Source of the DNA: Acanthosepion pharaonis
Taxonomy: Eukaryota > Mollusca > Cephalopoda > Sepiida > Sepiidae
Reading direction: 5' to 3'
Length of the DNA stretch: 64,000 nucleotides
Assembly (NCBI GenBank): GCA_903632075.3
Contig: CAHIKZ030000127.1
Location: forward strand, 322,501-386,500
Of this stretch, positions 31,655-41,984 are shown one piece after another (positions within the stretch are counted from its first letter, which is position 1; every line of letters begins with the position of its first letter). The notes beneath the pieces were generated by a model. That model had not been told where the DNA came from, did no database searches, and saw nothing but the letters and a program-made list of their open reading frames with translations. The translations under genes were made by a program, and so were the position numbers.

Positions 31655-31913
31655 GTCAGTGGTGCATTGTGGGTAGTCTATTTTGGCAGTTATTTTACGG
31701 GAAGTCATTTATTTTTTTTATTTATTTAAACAAATAAACAAACAATTAAGTGACTTCCGCCAAAATAGACTATCCACAATGCACCACTGACCCATATATA
31801 TATATATATATATAAATAGCCGAGAAAAATAACAGCACTCATGGCCTGACAATTGCTTCTAGCATGAAACAGACTGTTGCCTCTAAATGTTGACTTCTAT
31901 GTTCACTTTTATA
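31526..31913. repeat. Two-tier nested palindrome, about 390 bp
   Basis: The outer arms (GTGAACATACAAGACAACAC..., about 90-105 bp) belong to the 3081 hairpin family and close with GTTGACTTCTATGTTCAC. Inside them, TA tracts (31617-31652 and 31794-31814) face each other. Within those is an unrelated pair of arms (GGGTCAGTGGTGCATTGTGG and its complement CCACAATGCACCACTGACCC, each about 45 bp) around an AT-rich loop. The entire segment could fold into one long hairpin. Confidence 0.9.
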
Positions 31914-31986
31914 TTTACTCACACACACTCTCTCTGATATTGAGCACTTTATCCCATAAATATAGCATACCTTAAGACTATATTTC

Positions 31987-31990
<4 letters not shown>

Positions 31991-32034
<44 letters not shown>
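31991..32034. repeat. (TA)n microsatellite
   Basis: About 22 TA units, 80 bases beyond the two-tier hairpin. Confidence 0.95.
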
Positions 32035-32038
<4 letters not shown>

Positions 32039-32270
32039 TTCTTGTTTTTGATGTATGAGCATACAGCAAGTCAGTTCTTAGTGCCAAACAGATTACCTGA
32101 ACATGATTTTATTATAGTTGTGAAAGCTTGTGCAAAACCACTTTTTGGAAGAGCCGAATACAGAGAACTAGTGCAGACAATGTACCTCACTTTATGGCAG
32201 ATTGTACATTTATGATAATCAGGAATATCTTATTGGTAGTTGAAATCACAATGACTGACACACACATGCA

Positions 32271-32274
<4 letters not shown>

Positions 32275-32309
<35 letters not shown>
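32275..32309. repeat. (TA)n microsatellite
   Basis: About 17 TA units after a short CACATGCATGCA stretch. Confidence 0.95.
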
Positions 32310-32312
<3 letters not shown>

Positions 32313-32589
32313 ATTTAGGCAACAATCCCTTATTTATATGTGCTTCATTATAAACGACTTACAAAGTCACTGAGATTAAGCTTCTTATTTAGTTTTTCTT
32401 GGGTTCAAACAAGTGTATTCTTTTCTGGACACAGACTTTGTATAAATTTGTCAAAATGTTCTGCATTTCTGAGCACTTTTGGCTAAACATTTAGCCATTA
32501 TTGGTTGTGTGTATGTTTCTTGAGTTATAGGGATGTTTTATCTTCAGTCAGCACATTGTGGCCATGTTCATAGTTAATGTTATTGAGTG

Positions 32590-33160
32590 TTGGATATTTT
32601 ATTATTTTTTATTATTAAGGCTTCCATTATTTTTAATCTTTTTTACATGTGGCTAAGGTTATTATGATTATATTTTCTACTAGTATGTTTCAAATGGAAT
32701 CTTTGTGCATGTGATAGGTGTAACGTAAGGCATCTGGATAGGCATGTAGTAGTGTGACAATGTAATTATTTATAAGTTTGGTTTAATCAAGAACACAGGT
32801 CCTTAAGGAGAATTTGAACTCATAAATAATGTTTGTTCTTTATAGTTCAGATTTTGCAGGTATTTTTTTTATTTTTGAGGATAAGGGTAGCTGTTTCAAT
32901 TTTTTGTAGTAGATAATTTGATTTTTTTGTCCAGGTCAATTGAGGTTGTGTATTTCTTTATGATATTTCTAAGTGAAGATTCATTTTGTTTGTAGTTGAC
33001 ATGCATTTGGCTTTTGTAGAAAATATTTGTGTTATTTTTGTCTGTGTGTTAGCTATCATTATTATTTACTTTGGAAAGAAATAGTCTAATTTGGTAGTTG
33101 ATAAGGTGGTTAGGAAAACCATTGTTAACTAGTGTCTGCTTGGCATTGTTGAGTTCTTTA
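32590..33160 (-). pseudogene. Penelope-like element fragment
   Basis: On the minus strand 33230-33049 reads LLFLKELNNAKQTLVNNGFP, NHLINYQIRLFLSKVN. The next frame gives NESSLRNIIKKYTTSIDLDK. The pattern of leucine-rich E-L-x-x-K-x-x-L-x-x-NG-P followed by a lysine-rich helix fits the region after the Penelope-like reverse transcriptase. The downstream part (32590-32790) matches 12780-13085. Many stops. Confidence 0.55.
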
Positions 33161-33770
33161 AGGAAAAGTAGAAATTTAAATATCTGGGAAGTGTTCTGAC
33201 AGAGGACAGTAAGTGTGACACTGAGATCCGAAGCCAAAGATGCATTCCAAAAGCTAGGCAGAGTTTTACGAGACAGGAGAATTTCTTTGGTAACAAAGAA
33301 AAGAGTACTGAACTGCTACGTGATATCTGTTCTCCTTTACAGCAGTGAATGTTGGACGGTCTCCTGAAAGATGAAGAAAAGACTTAAGGCAACAGAAGTA
33401 TGGTATCTACAGAAGGATGCTAAGGATACCACGGACCAAGAATGTGAGCAATGACAAGGTTTTGTAAAGGATGCAAACAAGGAGGGAGCTTATACTTAAC
33501 ATCAGGAATAGGCAGCTGAAATTTCTGAGACATGTAATGAGAAAGGAAGGGTTAGAGAATTTGATACTCACAGGGTGAATAGAAGGAAAGAGAGACAAAG
33601 GAAAGCAAAGCGTGACATATCTAGCGGGTTTTAGCAAGTGTATGACAGAAAAGGTTTTGGGAGCAGTAACAAAAGGACAAAACATATTGAGAGCTACAAG
33701 AGATAGGGGGAAGTGGAGAGCCATGATCGCCTAAATCCTGAGGGGATACAGTACATTAAAGAAGATGTTG
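33160..33770 (+). pseudogene. LINE C-terminal region, best-preserved copy of its family
   Basis: With frameshifts the plus strand gives FKYLGSVLTEDSKCDTEIRS, SLVTKKRVLNCYVISVLLYS, SECWTVS, then WYLQKDAKDTTDQE-like decay and RELILNIRNRQLKF. The tail is RGKWRAMIA. The YLGSxLxEDxxxxxEIxxR block and the SECWT box are typical of the end of RTE/CR1-type LINE reverse transcriptases. It directly abuts the Penelope fragment on its left. It is the same family as 8700, 11130 and the split copy at 28140/29480. Confidence 0.8.
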
Positions 33771-33829
33771 ACGAGATGATGAATTCTTGTATGCTCTCTT
33801 TAGAAAGTTTTTTTATTTTTAAAGGAACG

Positions 33830-34083
33830 CACACACACACAAACAACCCGATGTGAGTTGTCCCCCTTCCATTTTCACAATGTCTCTTAATTGTGTTTTC
33901 AAATTGATTTTGTGCAAAAACAATTATATTTTTCCCATTTTTGGCGCTGTTAGAACCACCACAAGGTAATTTTATGTAGTCCTGTGACGTTTTGTTGAAA
34001 TCGGTTGAAAAATGTAGGAAATCCAATCCAATATATAAACGTTACAGACACACACACACAATCTGTGTTTTATAATAAGTAAG
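33830..34083 (+). repeat. Terminally conserved repeat, 3' part only
   Basis: ATGTGAGTTGTCCCCCTTCC, GCAAAAACAATTATATTTTTC, GTTGAAATCGGTTGAAAAAT, CAATATATAAACGTTACAG and GTGTTTTATAATAAGTAAGA match the right half of 36466-37130 and 61640-62312. The head is missing. Confidence 0.8.
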
Positions 34084-34109
34084 ATTTTCTTAAACAGTGA
34101 AATTAATAA

Positions 34110-34262
34110 CAACCAGCCTACAATGAGAAGACAAACTAAAGAAAGATTGTGCCACTGACAGGAATTGAAATTGAACCCTTATCGCTTTTTTTCATCAAGG
34201 AAACAACTTCTGAAAATGAAACATGCCTTTACCAATTAGGCCATGGAGACTGCATCAACCGA
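34110..34262 (-). mobile_element. tRNA-derived SINE head, family D
   Basis: The minus strand has box A TGGCCTAATTGGTAAAGGC (about 34245-34227) and box B AAGGGTTCAATTTCAATTCC (about 34183-34164), spaced as in a tRNA with a short insert. The body downstream was not matched elsewhere in the window. Confidence 0.6.
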
Positions 34263-34404
34263 GCAAGGTTTGAATGGCCTACTTAACAAAAGTACGTTTC
34301 TCGTTGGGCGTTCTGTCAATCGATATCGGTTAGATTCATTTTCATAACCGAAACATAAACAAGTCGTACTTTCTAATGAATTTTTTACCCGACATTATTT
34401 TTCT

Positions 34405-34740
34405 TATACATATACACACACAAGCACAAACATACACACATACACACACAAAAGCACAAACATACACACATACACACACAAAAGCACAAACATACACATA
34501 CAAAAGCACAAACATACACACATATACACACACAAGCTTACACACATATACACATATACACACACACATATACCCACACAAGCTCACACATATACATACA
34601 CAAGCACAAACATATACACATATACATATACACACATATACATATACACACAGAAGCAAAAACATACACATATGCACACATATACACACACAAGCACAAA
34701 CATACATACACATACAGATATACACATACATAATATATAC
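34405..34740 (+). repeat. CA/TA-rich minisatellite
   Basis: Imperfect units of ACATACACACATACACACAC and AAAAGCACAAAC, in blocks of about 18-40 bp, cover about 335 bp. Because it lacks G on this strand it is open in several frames, which creates spurious long frames on both strands. Confidence 0.9.
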
Positions 34741-35905
34741 AAAACAGTAGGAATTAGTTGAAAAACTTCAATTCTCTAAGCAAGCGTGTCTTTATAGAAA
34801 CTTGAGTGTTCTACTAATTCTGACGATGAATTCTCACAAATCTTTACAAATGATCACGTGAAAGCAAAGCTCATTTTATAGAGTAACTCTTGTCGGTGGA
34901 AAATTCAATTCTTATTGGATGCTCTAGTATGTTGGCCTTGTGTCAAACTAAACCGAATAACTTCTTTTTTCTTATTAAAATTATAGTTGTAATGTTCTTT
35001 CAGATAATCATTGTTTCATGATGATGTTGCCCTATTTATTAGGCTTAGCCTGGCACAAGGGCACAAATGCCAGCCAGAAAGTGAGCACTGAAATCACTAC
35101 AATAAAGTTCTACACAACTCACTTGCTAACTACAACACTTGTACTATTTTGCTTTTGCGATGTAAACTATACAACACACTTATCTGACTGACGTTATTAT
35201 GCAAATCATGTAATGCTTATAACTAATTTTTGTCAAATTTTAAAACTTAACTCAAGCTTTGTTTTGATGTCTAAATTGATAATTTAAAATTTGACAAATT
35301 TTTCAAAGCAAATTCAAGTTCTTCAGGTTTGTGCGATTTGCACAATAATTGCAGATGGACTGCACATGATGTGATGATTAAATCTTGAACCGAGTAAGAA
35401 GAAATACCCCACACCAAAAAAAAAAAAAAAAAAAAAAACAACAAATTTTGATTTGGGGTCATTTGGATTGATTTGGGAAAGCAGGTCTGACTGAGAACTT
35501 CTCAGTAAACCTTTTCATTTAAATATATATTAGCAGACATACTTGGTTATGTCTGGGCTTATAAATACATTGAATGAATATAATTGCACGAGTTCACTAT
35601 ACTTTGTATCAGTTGCTTTAAATAGATACTGATAATTTTCAGGTTGGACCAGGAATGTGGAATCTATCAGAACTGTTATTTATAAGCAATAAAGAAAATA
35701 ATTCTATTTTTATGGGTAGAAAATTTGCAAAACAAGGAAAAACAAATGTTGGACCTAAAATGAAATTCTATTAAAAAAATGTAAAAAATTTTCTAGGAAA
35801 AAAAAAAATTTTTTTTTAAATATCATTATTATGTGTATAGTATAGTATAGTTGGCCACTCATATTCGAGGATACCTGTCTATTAGGGCGGCTAGCCAATC
35901 CCTAT
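34741..35905. other. Non-coding, with poly(A) run
   Basis: A 23-base A run at 35418-35439 and an A/T-rich stretch near 35800. No gene or recognised repeat. Confidence 0.45.
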
Positions 35906-35909
35906 TGAA

Positions 35910-36085
35910 GATGCTTGCTCAGGCGCATTTGTGCTTATTCAACACCCACAGAGCCCATCTCTATTGAAGATGCTTGCTCAGGCGCATTTGTGCTTATTCA
36001 ACAGCCACAGAGCCCATCTCTATTGAAAATGCTTGCTCAGGCGCATTTGTGTTTATTCAACAGCCACAGAGCCCATCTGTGGTTT
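35910..36085 (+). repeat. 59-bp tandem array, three units
   Basis: Units start at 35910, 35969 and 36028 (GATGCTTGCTCAGGCGCATT in the first, one substitution in the third). They are nearly identical, and each includes TTATTCAACAGCCACAGAGC. The 59-bp period is not a multiple of three and no single frame covers the array cleanly. Confidence 0.9.
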
Positions 36086-36224
36086 ATACTGCAACTATGC
36101 TGATCAGACCTTGGTTACAGTTTCTGGGAAAGAGCGTGTTATCTAGTGTGATTAACAATTTGAACAAGTCCAGCATGATCAAGCCCTCGGCCATGATGAC
36201 TTGTGACTTTGTGCTAGCATTGCT

Positions 36225-36445
36225 ATCAATGGCTACCAAGGGTTCCATCTACCCAATTTCACTCACAAGGTTTGAGTCAACTAATAGTATGGTTTTCAGA
36301 CACTTTCCAAAGGTGCCGCACACTGGGATTGACCCCACCACCCGATAACATCAAGAAGTCACCTTCCTGAGAAATCAACTATAGTGAGATTCAAACCCAG
36401 GTCCCATGGTCAGAATTCAAACGTAACCACTCAATCACATGCCCA
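36225..36445 (-). mobile_element. tRNA-derived SINE, family C
   Basis: The minus strand starts at the (TA)n with ATGGGCATGTGATTGAGTGG (box A region) and has box B GGGTTTGAATCTC at about 36399. The body (TGATGTTATCGGGTGG, CTTTGGAAAGTGTCTG) matches 30110-30296. Confidence 0.75.
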
Positions 36446-37135
36446 TATATATATATATATATATACTAGCAGTAGAGCCCGGCATTGCCCGGGGATGTAA
36501 CAGTAAGAGATAGATCAAGTATCAACCATCATAAAGATTGAAAAATAAAATTGACAAAGATTATTGTTTAAGGTTGACAGACCCGCATGTCTTAATTAGT
36601 TTGTTTTTTTTTTTTTACGAATTCGTCAAACCCAAACTCAAACAAAAACATTGTTTTCAATCGTTATGAGTCTCCAGATTGAATAGAATTTTATTATAAA
36701 CAATTGTCTTGTAAATGGAATTTTTAAAGCATTCTGAAAGTAAAAATAAAGAAAAAAGTGTGCAAGAGAATAAGAAACACTACCTGTCAAAAAAAAAGTG
36801 AAGTTTTGTTGAAGTCGGTTGAAAAATGTAGGAAATCCAATCCCATATATAAACAAACACACACACAAACAATCTGGGTTTTATAAGTATAACTCGATAT
36901 GAGTTGTCCCCCTTTCATTCTGGCGACAGAATCGTGTTTTATCATGTTTTCAAATTGATTTCATGCAAAAACAATTGTGTTTTTCCAATTTTTGGCACTG
37001 TCAGAACCACCGCAATGTAATTTTACGTAGCTCTGTGAAGTTTTGTTGAAATCAGTTGAAAAATGGAGGAAATCCGATCCAATATATAAACGTACAGACA
37101 CACACAATCTGCGTTTTATAATAAGTAAGATATAT
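36446..37135 (+). repeat. (TA)n followed by a full terminally conserved repeat
   Basis: (TA)n at 36446-36465 runs straight into CTAGCAGTAGAGCCCGGC. The interior holds GATAGATCAAGTATCAACC and AATTGTCTTGTAAATGGAAT. The segment GTTGAAGTCGGTTGAAAAAT, ATATATAAAC, CACACAC, GGGTTTTATAAGTATAA occurs twice (36810-36895 and 37040-37130). The second copy ends in TTTTATAATAAGTAAGATATA. The repeat at 61640-62312 has the same plan, including the internal duplication. Confidence 0.8.
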
Positions 37136-37589
37136 ATATAATATGTAATGTATAATATATGTAATTTCTGCATTTTTTTTTTCACATTCTTAAAAATATG
37201 ATCCTTTTGGTCAGACATAAAAAAATGACAAATGACCTTTTAAGATATTAACAGCAATGTTATATTTGGAGAAGAAAGATAACTTTGATACAATATGAAA
37301 ATGCCATCCTAACAGAAGTATAATTTGTGGGATTGCTTTAGCATGGCAGGGGCTGAGAAACTCACCAAGATTGAAAAGAAATGGATTTGCAAAAATATCA
37401 GTTTGTTCTTTAAAAAAAGATTTTATTCTGTGATCTATTTTAGATTTGGTTGCTGATTCATTTTCCAACTAAACCAAAACATAGAATTTGAAAATGATTC
37501 TGCATAAAATATTGATACAAAAAAAAAACTGAGAGATACAGAAACCTTATTGAAAGCATAAGATAACGTTTGTTAGAAATGATTAATAG
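37136..37589. other. Non-coding, no recognised feature
   Basis: An 85-codon minus frame at 37211-37468 has no recognisable motif. Otherwise AT-rich. Confidence 0.4.
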
Positions 37590-38840
37590 CAAAAGAACCT
37601 AACCAGAAAGGTTCAAATACTAATGTTAAAGGCAATTGCTTTCTTATAAGGAAACATTCAGCATTCATTGACTATGTAGCAACTTAGTTGAAATTTATAA
37701 AAAAGATTACCATATATTTCTTTTTAATCATTTAACCTAAAGAAAGCCACTAACATGCGAGGGGGTGTTACTAAGTGTGAAAGAAAATAAGAAAAACATT
37801 ATTAAGGAGCAAAACCAATAAACTAACAAGAACTAAGAAGACCGAAGATAATGATTGATATTGCATTTAAATTTTAATCATTTCTTGCCAAGCAAGGCAA
37901 TAAAGCCACTAAGATGCGGGGGGGGGTACTGAGTGTGAAAGAATATGAGAAAAAGAAAAACATTATTAATGAGAGAGAACAATAAAAGAACAAGAATTAA
38001 GATAGAAGATAATGATTGACATTGCATTGAAATTTTTGAAGATCAAAGTTGACAGGAAAATAAGCAACTGGAAGCAAGAAAAGAAACTATTATTCACTGA
38101 ATTTATGGTTACATTTAGTCAGTTCAAGTGTGAAATGATGAGATCTTGTTTCCAATTTAGTTTCATAGAATTTAGGTACCATTAAAAAAAAAAAAAAAAA
38201 AGAGAGTTCATCCGAACAATTACCATGAAAGTATTTATAGAAAAGGCAAAGGGAGGCTACATTATGGCAATAAGAAAGAAACTGAAGCTGAGATGCCAGG
38301 TCAGGACTAATGAGATTGCGGATTCAGCTTTGGATTTTATCAAGAATCTCTAAACATATTACAGAAGCACCAGACTATATGTGGCAACAATACTCTAAAC
38401 ATGGATGAATGACAGACTTGTAAATATGTAAGAATACATCTGAGCAAGAAAAATTGTTTGGCATTGACACAATGAACGAACTTACTTAGCAACAGACCTA
38501 GTAACTGATTCAATATAATCTTCCCACTTCATGTCAACCGAGAATGTTAACTGGAGAAGGTGCCACAAGTCATTCCATTCGAGATAAGCATTAATCATGC
38601 TGATGGAAAGCAGAAAGGGTTCACTCAAATGATTAATAGGGGAAATTAACAAGCCATTCCTTGCCCCTGTTAACAACATAATGTAGTTCACTTTTGACCA
38701 ATTTGACTTTATCAAATTAGCAAAAGAACCTAACCAGAGCGTTCACATGCTTATGGTCGTGGTAATATTAACCATTTCTTTATAAGAAAACATTCAACAT
38801 TCATTGACTGAGCAGAAATTTATAAAATCTTTTTATTAAG
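37590..38840. repeat. Direct repeats flanking a LINE fragment
   Basis: AGCAAAAGAACCTAACCAGA, GTTCA, TATAAGGAAACATTCAGC-type sequence and CATTCATTGACT, GAAATTTATAAAA occur at about 37590-37700 and again at about 38720-38835. The jockey-like LINE fragment lies exactly between them. The repeats are about 110 bp and about 80-85% alike by eye. Confidence 0.65.
37728..38715 (-). pseudogene. Jockey-like LINE fragment with duplicated 3' end
   Basis: The 3' terminal 145 bp (TTTAATCATTTxxCCxAAG, AAAGCCACTAAxATGCG, AAAACATTATTAAxGAG, GATAATGATTGAxATTGCAT) is present twice in tandem, at 37728-37870 and 37872-38030. Further along the minus strand the decayed C-terminal reverse transcriptase is visible: CCHIxSGASVICLEIL-like, RFLIKSKAESAISLVLTWHL-like and TFSVDMKWEDYIESVTRSVA at 38540-38482. 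The frame is broken throughout. Confidence 0.75.
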
Positions 38841-39270
38841 ATAATAGATAGATAAGACAACAAAAACAAACTTTACCAACACATTTTGTCCCTTGATAAA
38901 CTTAACCAAGGTAAATGTCGAGATTTTATTTCATAACTTGTATTTATATATAGAAGTAATGTGAAGGAAAGTTAAGTCTCAAATTTTGAATTTAAGAATG
39001 TTCTAAAATAGCCTTAAGCATACTGTGTAAGGAAAGGTAAACTAGAAATAAAGTTTCTCAAGTTCAGTAACTGTTACTGATCTTTCCAGTATTGATGGGG
39101 GGTTCCTTCCTTACCTTTTGTTTAAAGTTGTGTGGAATGTCAGAATCTTGATTATGTTATTTCCTCTTCAAATGTTATGTACTATCCATTTTAGTTGTTA
39201 CTGCTGTTGAAAGTCCTCAAGTGATGTGGATGCTGCTATTTGGTACAGTTCTTTGTTAATGATTCTGTAA
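38841..39270. other. Non-coding, no recognised feature
   Basis: No motif-bearing frame or repeat match. Confidence 0.4.
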
Positions 39271-39274
39271 TGCC

Positions 39275-39585
39275 ACTATTTACATTGTTCAGACTACTGT
39301 CCTCATCTTTGTTGCCATATTTATCAACGTTTCAGCCATTATATGCTGCAGCCTTCTTCAGGTGGTTGGAATGTCAAACTGAACCCTTTATTTCGCTTGC
39401 TGGAGTAGACTGTTCTAGTTCCACATGCCATGTTTAATGGATGTCAGTTATCAGTTTTCTCCTGTTAATCCCCCTCTCCAAGTTCTCCACTGCCTTAACC
39501 AGGTATTGAACTCTCACTCTTTGGGTCCTGTCACTGGATCTAACACCTTTATCCACAGTGTACGTAATACCTTATCTCAAAAATA
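39275..39585 (-). mobile_element. tRNA-derived SINE, family B, full-length-looking
   Basis: Read on the minus strand, the box B is GAGTTCAATACCTGGTTAAG (39511-39492). The head is GGATAAAGGTGTTAGATCCAG, the body has AGGAGAAAACTGATAACTG, and the tail is CACCTGAAGAAGGCTGCAGC and CAATGTAAATAGTGGCATTA. It corresponds over its whole length to 27738-28120. Confidence 0.75.
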
Positions 39586-40274
39586 TAGATTCTGTAATGC
39601 TAGTTTTGAAGAAGGATGGTCCTTACTAAAACCTACAGGCTTCAATCACTCAGCACTTGTATATAACTATATTTGTAACATGAAATTAACAGGTAGGGAA
39701 GGTTGGGTTACCCTAAATATTGGCATTCAAAATCAAATACTTTACTGCAATTCAAACACTGCTCAAGTACTAGCAACAAACGTAAATGACTTGAAAAATG
39801 AGATGTCTAGCTCTGCATTACCATTACAGAAATATCAATGAACCTTAAAACACATAACAGCTTCCATAAATATTAATGGCAAAACTCTACATTTGCTTCC
39901 TGTTGATAATATTTGCATGTAGCCAGGATTCTGAGTTTTTTTTTTTTTTTTGTTTTTTTGTTTTTTTTTTAAGAAAAAGAGATGTTTGCTTTCAGTTTAG
40001 GAATTTTCCTTTGTGAATTTATAACAGAGACACGAAAAGATGTAGAAGCATAAACAACAAAATTTGATTCGTTCTTTGTTGCGTAAGTTTTGTTATTTTG
40101 AATTTTGTTAAATCTTTTATAAAGCAGAGAAAGAATCTCTTGCATGTTTTCAAAGAGACAAACAAAACATTGACTTAGATAATTCTATAGACTGAATTAT
40201 AAGAAAAATTCAAAGTTTGAACATTTTCAATTTCAAAGCAGTGGTTTTTAACATTTCTCTGACCTTATGACTAT
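39586..40274. other. Non-coding, T-rich run
   Basis: A plus frame runs through this region to 39841 but overlaps the SINE and has no recognisable domain. T runs at 39937-39970 could be an inverted poly(A) tail. Confidence 0.4.
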
Positions 40275-40800
40275 CACCATACTTTTCATACCTGACTCCC
40301 TCTTTGTACAAACACAGTCAATGGATGACAGCACATTATAAATAAGAAATTAAAATTCAATAAATCTTCATCATTAAGAATTCTTTTGCAACAATATTTT
40401 ACAATTTCAAGTAACACAAACTTTTCAAGTCCTGGGTATGACGATAAACTACATCTGGCAGCAAGGCCTCTGATTGAGAGATTTTGAAGAGCATGGAAAC
40501 ACCCCTTAATTGCTGTTGTTCCCAGAGCGATAACACCTGTTAGGGTCCCAGCTATGGGTAAATAGTGAACCCCCAAAGAAAAATAAAACTATGAGAATAT
40601 AAAAATACATTTTTATATAAAAAAAAAAAAATTACCAACAATATGTATTGCAAAATGGCCAACAATACCTATTTATTGCAAAATGACAAACAATACATTT
40701 TATCGGGAGTTGAAGGCATACAATCACGTTCAAAATATTTAGATTTCAACATTAAATAATGCATACAGGTTGATATGCCATTAAAAATAAAATTAACCAA
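40275..40800 (-). repeat. Modular repeat with internal minisatellites, copy D
   Basis: On the minus strand the head GGCATATCAACCTGTATGC, TTATTTAATGTTGAAATC leads to minisatellite I with about three units (ATTGTTGGCCATTTTGCAAT and variants). The middle module follows (CTATTTACCCATAGCTGGGAC, GTTTCCATGCTCTTCAAAAT, AATCAGAGGCCTTGCTGCC). Module II is a single unit, ATGTAGTTTATCGTCATACC. This is the least expanded copy and shows the ancestral single-unit state. Confidence 0.75.
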
Positions 40801-41325
40801 CAAACTTTTCAGAAACTTAATTGTAAAATAAAAAAATTTAAACTGATATGAAATACAGATTTTACCAGGAAAACAAGTAGAATTTTTTAAATTTACAAAA
40901 ATATTGAAAAATAATATATTTAAAGAATTTTGTAGTACAAAATTTTATAATGACAATAAAAAGACCATATTTTTTATTGTTACTCATACTGCAAAATTAA
41001 AAAAAAGTTAGTTTAATATATTTAATATAAAAACGGCATACAGTCTGATTATTAGCAATGCCAATATGGGCAGTTTCATATGCACATGGATTTTTAAACT
41101 GAAAATACAATCTTCAGATGGGAAAGGAACAGAATTTTTTTTCAGAATTTAAAAGCATCATCAGCTTATTTCTTATATGGAAGAGGTGGTGAAGTTGATA
41201 GAGGACAGCAGAAAAAGAGGTTATTTTGTTAAAAGAATCATATTAAAATATATGGCATGTAATGCATGTTGCTCAGGTTGTGCTAGATAATTTTTCTTAC
41301 CCAAATCTATTTTACCTATTTATAA
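40801..41325. other. Non-coding, very AT-rich
   Basis: Poly(A) stretches and AT-rich DNA with no recognised feature. Confidence 0.45.
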
Positions 41326-41329
41326 GTCT

Positions 41330-41560
41330 AATGACTCATCCAGACTTCAAATATTGCTGCCACATATGGTCCAGTTCTCTTGCTATATATTTAGAAATCC
41401 TTGATAAAATCCAAAGAAGAATCTGCAATGTCATTGGTCCTGACCTGGCATCTCAGCTTCAGTCACTTTCCCATCATAACATAGCTTCCCTGTGTCTTTT
41501 CTATAAATACTTTCATGATAATTGTTGTGATGAACTTTTCTCTATGGTATACAATATTTT
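41330..41560 (+). pseudogene. Jockey-like LINE reverse-transcriptase fragment
   Basis: The plus strand reads FKYCCHIWSSSLAIYLEILD, IQRRICNVIGPDLASQLQSL, then SLCLFYKYFHDNCCDELFSM. It matches residues of the 28442 protein (EYCCHIW, RRICNIIGP, FYKYFHGNCSEEL) almost position by position. It is open but only about 78 codons long and lacks both ends. Confidence 0.85.
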
Positions 41561-41984
41561 GTTTAGTTTCTTGTATATAAAATTGTATTCATTGTAAATA
41601 TTCATTGGTGTTTCATTTTTAAATGTTATTTTTATTCCCGACAGACAAATTGTACATATGGGAATTAGTTAGGACTTCATAGAGATTCTGAGGTATTATG
41701 GTGACTGTAGTAAATTATAACAAAAAAAAAAATTATCTATATTATGATGTAATATGCTATACAGTGAATAGTTTTACTGTAATTTTTCAATAAACAATGC
41801 AAATTTAAAACATTTTGTCTTATTTGTGCCCAGTACTATTATGATGTTATATACACTTTTAACTATTTTTTATTTTCATTATGATCTAACAAATCTTATT
41901 CATTGGGTAGTCTTTTTTTTTTTTTTTTTTTTTACACAGCTTTTACTTATGAAGTACAGTAAAACATCACATATTTTGTTTGTA
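41561..41984. other. Non-coding, T run
   Basis: A 24-base T run at 41911-41934. No gene. Confidence 0.45.

Noticed and set aside
34405..34740. CRISPR array or telomeric repeat
   Set aside because: Units are variable CA/TA words without constant-length spacers, and no telomeric TTAGGG-type unit is present.
34342..34750. Cysteine/valine/tyrosine-rich frame (minus) and threonine/histidine-rich frame (plus)
   Set aside because: Both are translations of the CA/TA minisatellite. Cysteine spacing follows the DNA repeat, not a protein fold.
39425..39841. 138-codon plus frame
   Set aside because: Its first third is antisense to a tRNA-derived SINE, and the rest has no recognisable domain or splice sites.
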